Source: Gallionella sp. UBA4121
GTDB taxonomy: Bacteria; Pseudomonadota; Gammaproteobacteria; Burkholderiales; Gallionellaceae
DNA: 26,712 bases
Reading direction: 5' to 3'
Assembly: GCA_002381565.1 (NCBI GenBank)
Contig: DFWZ01000003.1
Coordinates: 1-26,712, forward strand
Both the position numbers and the translations under genes were made by a program. Below are positions 23,275 to 26,712 of this stretch, piece after piece (within the stretch, counting starts at the first letter, position 1; each line of letters begins with the position of its first letter). The notes under the pieces were generated by a model. The model had not been told where the DNA came from, did not search any database, and worked only from the letters and a program-made list of their open reading frames with translations.

Positions 23275-24020
23275 ATACGGTTGTCTACCAGGAGCCCAAT
23301 AAACTGCCGGCAGGTATTCTTGCCTTGGTCGTGCACGTGGCGTTTTTTTCGCTGCTGTACTTCGGTTTTTCCTGGCAGACGCAGCCGCGCTCACCCGCTG
23401 CGATGAGCGTTGAGCTGTGGCAGAGTCTGCCTGAGCCGGCTCCGGCGCCACCTGTCAAGGCGATAGTCGATACGCCGCCGCCCGTGCAGGAGGAAACGGT
23501 GATCAAGCCCGATATCGTGATTCCGGAAAAAAAACCGAAACCGGAGGTCAAACCAGTGGAAAAGCCTCCGAAAAAACCTGAAGTGAAGCCCGAGGTAAAA
23601 CCCAAGGTCAAGCCCGAAGTTAAATCCAGGGTAAAGCCTGAAGTCACGCCGGGCGCCAAACCTGTCCAGTCGGCACGGCCTTCAGCCGCAGAACAGCAGG
23701 CGGCGCGCGACAGGGCGGAGCAGGAAGCCGCGACAGGTCGCGTTGTGGATGAATATACGAGTAAAATTGCCACTAAAATACGTCGTAATACCGTGATGCC
23801 GCCAAACGTGCCGAATGACGCGCGAGCAGAATTTGCAGTCACGCTCTTGCCGGGCGGGACAGTGCTGGATGCCAGGCTGACCCGTTCCAGCGGCAATGCG
23901 GCTTATGATAATGCGGTGGAGCGGGCAATCCTGAAATCTCAGCCGTTGCCGCTGCCCGCTGATGCAGGAATGTTTAGTCGTTTTCGTGAATTAAAACTGA
24001 GTTTCAAGCCAGTGGAATAA
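23271..24020 (+). CDS. tolA: TolA with a short PEVK-type spacer
   Basis: A 249-residue inner-membrane-anchored protein that spans the periplasm and pulls on TolB/Pal. Domain order: cytoplasmic N-terminus, membrane helix (about 14-33, ILALVVHVAFFSLLYFGFSW), then a Pro-rich spacer (about 60-130), then a short charged helix with AEQQAARDRAEQEA and the conserved C-terminal TolA/TonB-like domain (VVDEYTSKIATKIRRN to the end). The spacer is made of repeats such as PEVKPEVKPKVKPEVK, with matching 12-nt repeats in the DNA at about 23565-23650. This is like TonB and unlike the long Ala/Lys/Glu helix of E. coli TolA (421 residues in total). Confidence 0.9.
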   Translation: MNTVVYQEPNKLPAGILALVVHVAFFSLLYFGFSWQTQPRSPAAMSVELWQSLPEPAPAPPVKAIVDTPPPVQEETVIKPDIVIPEKKPKPEVKPVEKPPKKPEVKPEVKPKVKPEVKSRVKPEVTPGAKPVQSARPSAAEQQAARDRAEQEAATGRVVDEYTSKIATKIRRNTVMPPNVPNDARAEFAVTLLPGGTVLDARLTRSSGNAAYDNAVERAILKSQPLPLPADAGMFSRFRELKLSFKPVE

Positions 24021-24033
24021 GAGAGATCATCGT

Positions 24034-25296
24034 ATGTTAAAAATAGTGTTGCTGGGTCTGTTGATGTTGGCGCATTCCGCCGGTGCGGGTGCCGCCTTGA
24101 GTATCGAAATCATCGGTGCAGGAGAGCATCAGATTCCCGTGTCCCTCGTGCCCATGGGTGGCGACGAGCAGTTGGGGCTGGCGATCAACGACGTGGTGAC
24201 GGGGGATTTGCTGCGCACCGGCCTGTTTCGTCTGGTCGACACCACGGGCAAATCACCGCACGATGCCGCTGATGTAAATTACACCGACTGGCAGTTGCGC
24301 GGCGCGGAAGCCCTGGCGATCGGAACGGTTGGCGTGCAGGCTAACGGCCGCATCGAGGCTCGTTTCCGCTTGCTGGATGTGGTAAAACAGACCCAGCTGG
24401 TGGGCGAAGCGGTATCGGCAAACGAGGGTCAGATCCGCGCGATCGGTCACCGCATCGCTGATCTGATCTATGAAAAACTGACGGGCGACAAGGGCGTGTT
24501 CAGTACGCGCATCGTTTATGTGAACCGGCAGGCAAAAAAATTCAGCCTGCTTGTCGCAGACAGCGATGGTTACAACGAACAAGTCATACTGAAGCATAAC
24601 GAGCCGATCATGTCTCCTGCCTGGTCGCCGGACGGCAGTCATATCGCCTACGTGAGTTTTGAAACCGGTCACGCAGCCGTGTTCGTGCAATCCCTGGTCA
24701 CCAATCAGCGCAAAGCGGTGGCTGATTTTCCCGGCAGCAACAGCGCGCCGGCCTGGTCGCCTGACGGCCGTCAGCTGGCGGTAGTGATGACGCACGATGG
24801 CAGTTCGCAGATTTATCTGATGCGCCCTGATGGCAGCGAGGTTCGCCGCATTACCTTCAGCGGGGCGATTGATACCGAGCCGAACTTCTCTCCCGACGGG
24901 CAAACTTTGCTGTTTACCTCTGACCGGGGCGGCAGTCCGCAGGTGTATCGCATGCCGGTTGACGGGGGCGCCGCGCAGCGGCTGACCTTTGCAGGAGGCA
25001 ACTGCTTTTCGCCTCGTCACAGCCCGGATGGCAAGTCCTTTGTATTTGCCCATCTCACAGGCGGCAAATTCTATATCGCCGTGCAGGATTTTCAGACCGG
25101 GCAGGTGGAAACGCTCACAGACGGCGGCTGGGAGAAAAAACCCAGTTTCGCGCCCAACGGAAAAATCATCCTGTATGCCAGCGAGGCGCGAGGTCGTGGT
25201 ATATTGGCGACCGTGTCCAGCGATGGTCGTGTTCAGCAGCACATGTTCACGCAAAGCGGCGATGCTCGCGAGCCTGTATGGGGACCACAACTTTAA
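24034..25296 (+). CDS. tolB: Tol-Pal periplasmic beta-propeller protein TolB
   Basis: A 420-residue periplasmic protein (E. coli about 430). The signal peptide is MLKIVLLGLLMLAHSAGAGA, with cleavage probably near residue 20. The N-terminal alpha/beta domain (about 22-160) is followed by a six-bladed propeller, recognisable from repeated SPDG motifs (AWSPDGSHIAYVS, AWSPDGRQLAVV, NFSPDGQTLLFTSDRGG, RHSPDGKSFVFA). TolB binds Pal and is released by TolA. The start lies 13 bp after tolA. Confidence 0.97.
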   Translation: MLKIVLLGLLMLAHSAGAGAALSIEIIGAGEHQIPVSLVPMGGDEQLGLAINDVVTGDLLRTGLFRLVDTTGKSPHDAADVNYTDWQLRGAEALAIGTVGVQANGRIEARFRLLDVVKQTQLVGEAVSANEGQIRAIGHRIADLIYEKLTGDKGVFSTRIVYVNRQAKKFSLLVADSDGYNEQVILKHNEPIMSPAWSPDGSHIAYVSFETGHAAVFVQSLVTNQRKAVADFPGSNSAPAWSPDGRQLAVVMTHDGSSQIYLMRPDGSEVRRITFSGAIDTEPNFSPDGQTLLFTSDRGGSPQVYRMPVDGGAAQRLTFAGGNCFSPRHSPDGKSFVFAHLTGGKFYIAVQDFQTGQVETLTDGGWEKKPSFAPNGKIILYASEARGRGILATVSSDGRVQQHMFTQSGDAREPVWGPQL

Positions 25297-25326
25297 ATCT
25301 GTTTATCATAACTAAGGGGAAACGCC

Positions 25327-25827
25327 ATGAAGAAACTTGTTATCAGTATCGTATTGTTGAATTTGCTGGCCGCCTGCGCCAGCCAGAAGCCTAAGGAAGT
25401 CGCGGCAGCTCCAGCCGCAGCTCCAACCGCAACCGCAGCTCCAGCTGCCGCAGCGCAAACAAATATGGATCCGCTGAATGACCCTAAGAGCATTCTGGCT
25501 GGTCGCAGCGTGTATTACCCGTTTGACGTGGCCGCAGTTCAGGATGCCGACAAGCCGCTGGTACAGGCTCATGCCAAATACCTGAGCGAAAACGCGAATC
25601 ACACCGTTCGCCTGGAAGGCAATTGCGATGAGCGCGGCAGCAACGAATACAATCTGGGTCTGGGCCAGCGTCGTGCCGATGGCGTGAAGAAAATGCTGGA
25701 ACTGGGTGGCGCTAAAGCGGCTCAGTTGAGCAGCGTCAGCTACGGCGAAGAAAAGCCAAAGGCTGCGGGCCATGATGAAGCAGCCTGGTCGCAAAATCGC
25801 CGTACCGATCTCGACTACACAAAGTAA
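25327..25827 (+). CDS. pal: Peptidoglycan-associated lipoprotein Pal
   Basis: A 166-residue outer-membrane lipoprotein that anchors the membrane to peptidoglycan. The signal peptide ends in the lipobox LLAAC, lipidated at Cys17. An Ala/Pro/Thr-rich linker (about 24-45) follows, then the OmpA-like domain. The diaminopimelate-binding region is present as GNCDERGSNEYNLGLGQRRA, and the C-terminal SYGEEKP segment also matches. AAGGGGA precedes the ATG. Confidence 0.97.
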   Translation: MKKLVISIVLLNLLAACASQKPKEVAAAPAAAPTATAAPAAAAQTNMDPLNDPKSILAGRSVYYPFDVAAVQDADKPLVQAHAKYLSENANHTVRLEGNCDERGSNEYNLGLGQRRADGVKKMLELGGAKAAQLSSVSYGEEKPKAAGHDEAAWSQNRRTDLDYTK

Positions 25828-25831
25828 CATC

Positions 25832-26593
25832 ATGTTGAAGCCGCGTGCCTTGATTTTGTTGGGGTTGTGTTTTGCCGTACCCGCGCAGGCGGGGTTGTTC
25901 TCGGACGACGATGCGCGCAAGAACATCCAGCAGGTTGAGGCGCGTGTGCTCAAACTTGAAGATCAGGACAAGCAACAGGTTCAGTCCATACTGGATCTGC
26001 AAGGTCAGATTGAAACCTTGAACGGTGTAATCCGCCAGTTGCGCGGACAGAATGAAGAGATATCGCACGGCTTGCAGGATGCCGAAAAACGCGAAAAGGA
26101 TTTTTACGTGGATTTGGATACGCGCTTGCGTCATTTCGAATCCATCGAGGCCGCGGCCGCGCCCAAGCCTGTTGATGTGTCACAGGCGGGTGATGCGGCT
26201 GCACCATCGGATGACCCGGCTGTGGAGGATCGCGCCATTGAGAAGGCTTATGGCCTGTTCAAATCCGGCAACAATGAGGATGCGGTCAAGGCACTGCAGG
26301 ATTTCTTGAAGAAGTATCCGGACTCGGGGCATGTGTCGAATGCCACTTACTGGCTGGGAGGCGCTCAGTTTGCGCTGAATGATTACAAAAAAGCACTGAT
26401 AACATATCGGGGGCTGCTCAAGGCTGACCCGAGTACAGCCAAGGCGCCGGATACATTGCTCAACATAGCGGCATGTCAGCAGGCACTCAAGGCGGTAACC
26501 CAGGCAAACGCGACGCTCAAACAATTGATTGCCAAATATCCGGACAGTTCGGCGGCCGCCAAGGCGAAAAAGCTGATCGCCGCCGGCAGGTAG
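25832..26593 (+). CDS. cpoB: Cell division coordinator CpoB (YbgF)
   Basis: A 253-residue periplasmic protein (E. coli 263). The signal peptide MLKPRALILLGLCFAVPAQA is cleaved after AQA. A coiled-coil trimerisation segment (about 28-95, rich in Gln/Glu/Leu) is followed by a Pro/Ala linker and a C-terminal TPR domain (about 130-253: AYGLFKSGNNEDAVKALQDF, YWLGGAQFALNDYKKAL). In E. coli CpoB ties PBP1b activity to the Tol system during division. The ATG at 25832 is preferred over an upstream start inside pal. It starts 4 bp after the pal stop. Confidence 0.95.
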   Translation: MLKPRALILLGLCFAVPAQAGLFSDDDARKNIQQVEARVLKLEDQDKQQVQSILDLQGQIETLNGVIRQLRGQNEEISHGLQDAEKREKDFYVDLDTRLRHFESIEAAAAPKPVDVSQAGDAAAPSDDPAVEDRAIEKAYGLFKSGNNEDAVKALQDFLKKYPDSGHVSNATYWLGGAQFALNDYKKALITYRGLLKADPSTAKAPDTLLNIAACQQALKAVTQANATLKQLIAKYPDSSAAAKAKKLIAAGR

Positions 26594-26599
26594 TTGACG

Positions 26600-26712
26600 A
26601 TGTCTGAACACGCTTTAGACGCGCAGCTGCGCATCACCGAAATATTTTTCTCTCTGCAAGGCGAGACCAGCCGCGTCGGGCTGCCTACCGTGTTTATCCG
26701 TTTGACCGGATG
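26600..26712 (+). CDS. queE: 7-carboxy-7-deazaguanine synthase QueE, 5' part only
   Basis: The frame opens at ATG 26600 and runs off the window after 37 residues. It reads LRITEIFFSLQGETSRVGLP then TVFIRLTG, the conserved start of QueE, a radical-SAM enzyme of queuosine/7-deazaguanine synthesis. The Cys cluster is beyond the edge. queE following cpoB is a common proteobacterial order, which supports the call. Confidence 0.85.
   Translation, partial: MSEHALDAQLRITEIFFSLQGETSRVGLPTVFIRLTG

Overview
The window looks like chromosomal DNA of a betaproteobacterium with moderately high GC. The gene set and order (ruvC-ruvA-ruvB-ybgC-tolQ-tolR-tolA-tolB-pal-cpoB-queE, with yebC just upstream) and the protein sequences fit the Nitrosomonadales/Gallionellaceae neighbourhood. 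That placement is inferred from protein resemblance only. No rRNA, tRNA or CRISPR array was found.

Layout. Positions 1-4003 (minus strand) carry a glycine-rich probable lipoprotein, the dipeptidase PepD and a membrane diguanylate cyclase. A spermidine-synthase-like methyltransferase (plus) follows at 4309. Positions 4990-7333 are an accessory patch: a 57-aa orphan ORF, a HigA-like antitoxin that has lost its helix-turn-helix, an apparently intact Phd/VapC toxin-antitoxin pair, a broken DUF2442 gene, a REP-like palindrome and an AT-rich GIY-YIG homing endonuclease next to the 3' end of ettA. Upstream of ettA lies the C-terminal stump of a P-type cation ATPase, then a CLC-type Cl-/H+ exchanger. 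hrpA (DEAH helicase) and maeB (malic enzyme with a phosphotransacetylase-like domain) run on the plus strand. They are followed by a 166-bp multi-hairpin inverted-repeat element, a 75-aa unknown gene and an orphan ParA.

From 18360 to the end is a conserved plus-strand block for DNA recombination (yebC, ruvCAB) and the Tol-Pal envelope complex, ending in a truncated queE. RuvA, RuvB and RuvC process Holliday junctions together. TolQRA, TolB, Pal and CpoB link the inner membrane, periplasm, outer membrane and peptidoglycan during division. A terminator and a REP-like palindrome separate ybgC from tolQ.

The most unusual signals are two. (1) Upstream of ruvC a 119-bp unit is tandemly repeated with exact spacing. 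Each unit carries a recoded copy of the RuvC N-terminus plus a shared non-RuvC tail, giving two small ORFs that overlap each other and ruvC by 4 bp. The copies differ almost only at synonymous positions. (2) The 17163-17328 element has a two-part closing helix around several local hairpins and sits directly in front of the 75-aa gene. Both would repay comparative and transcript analysis.
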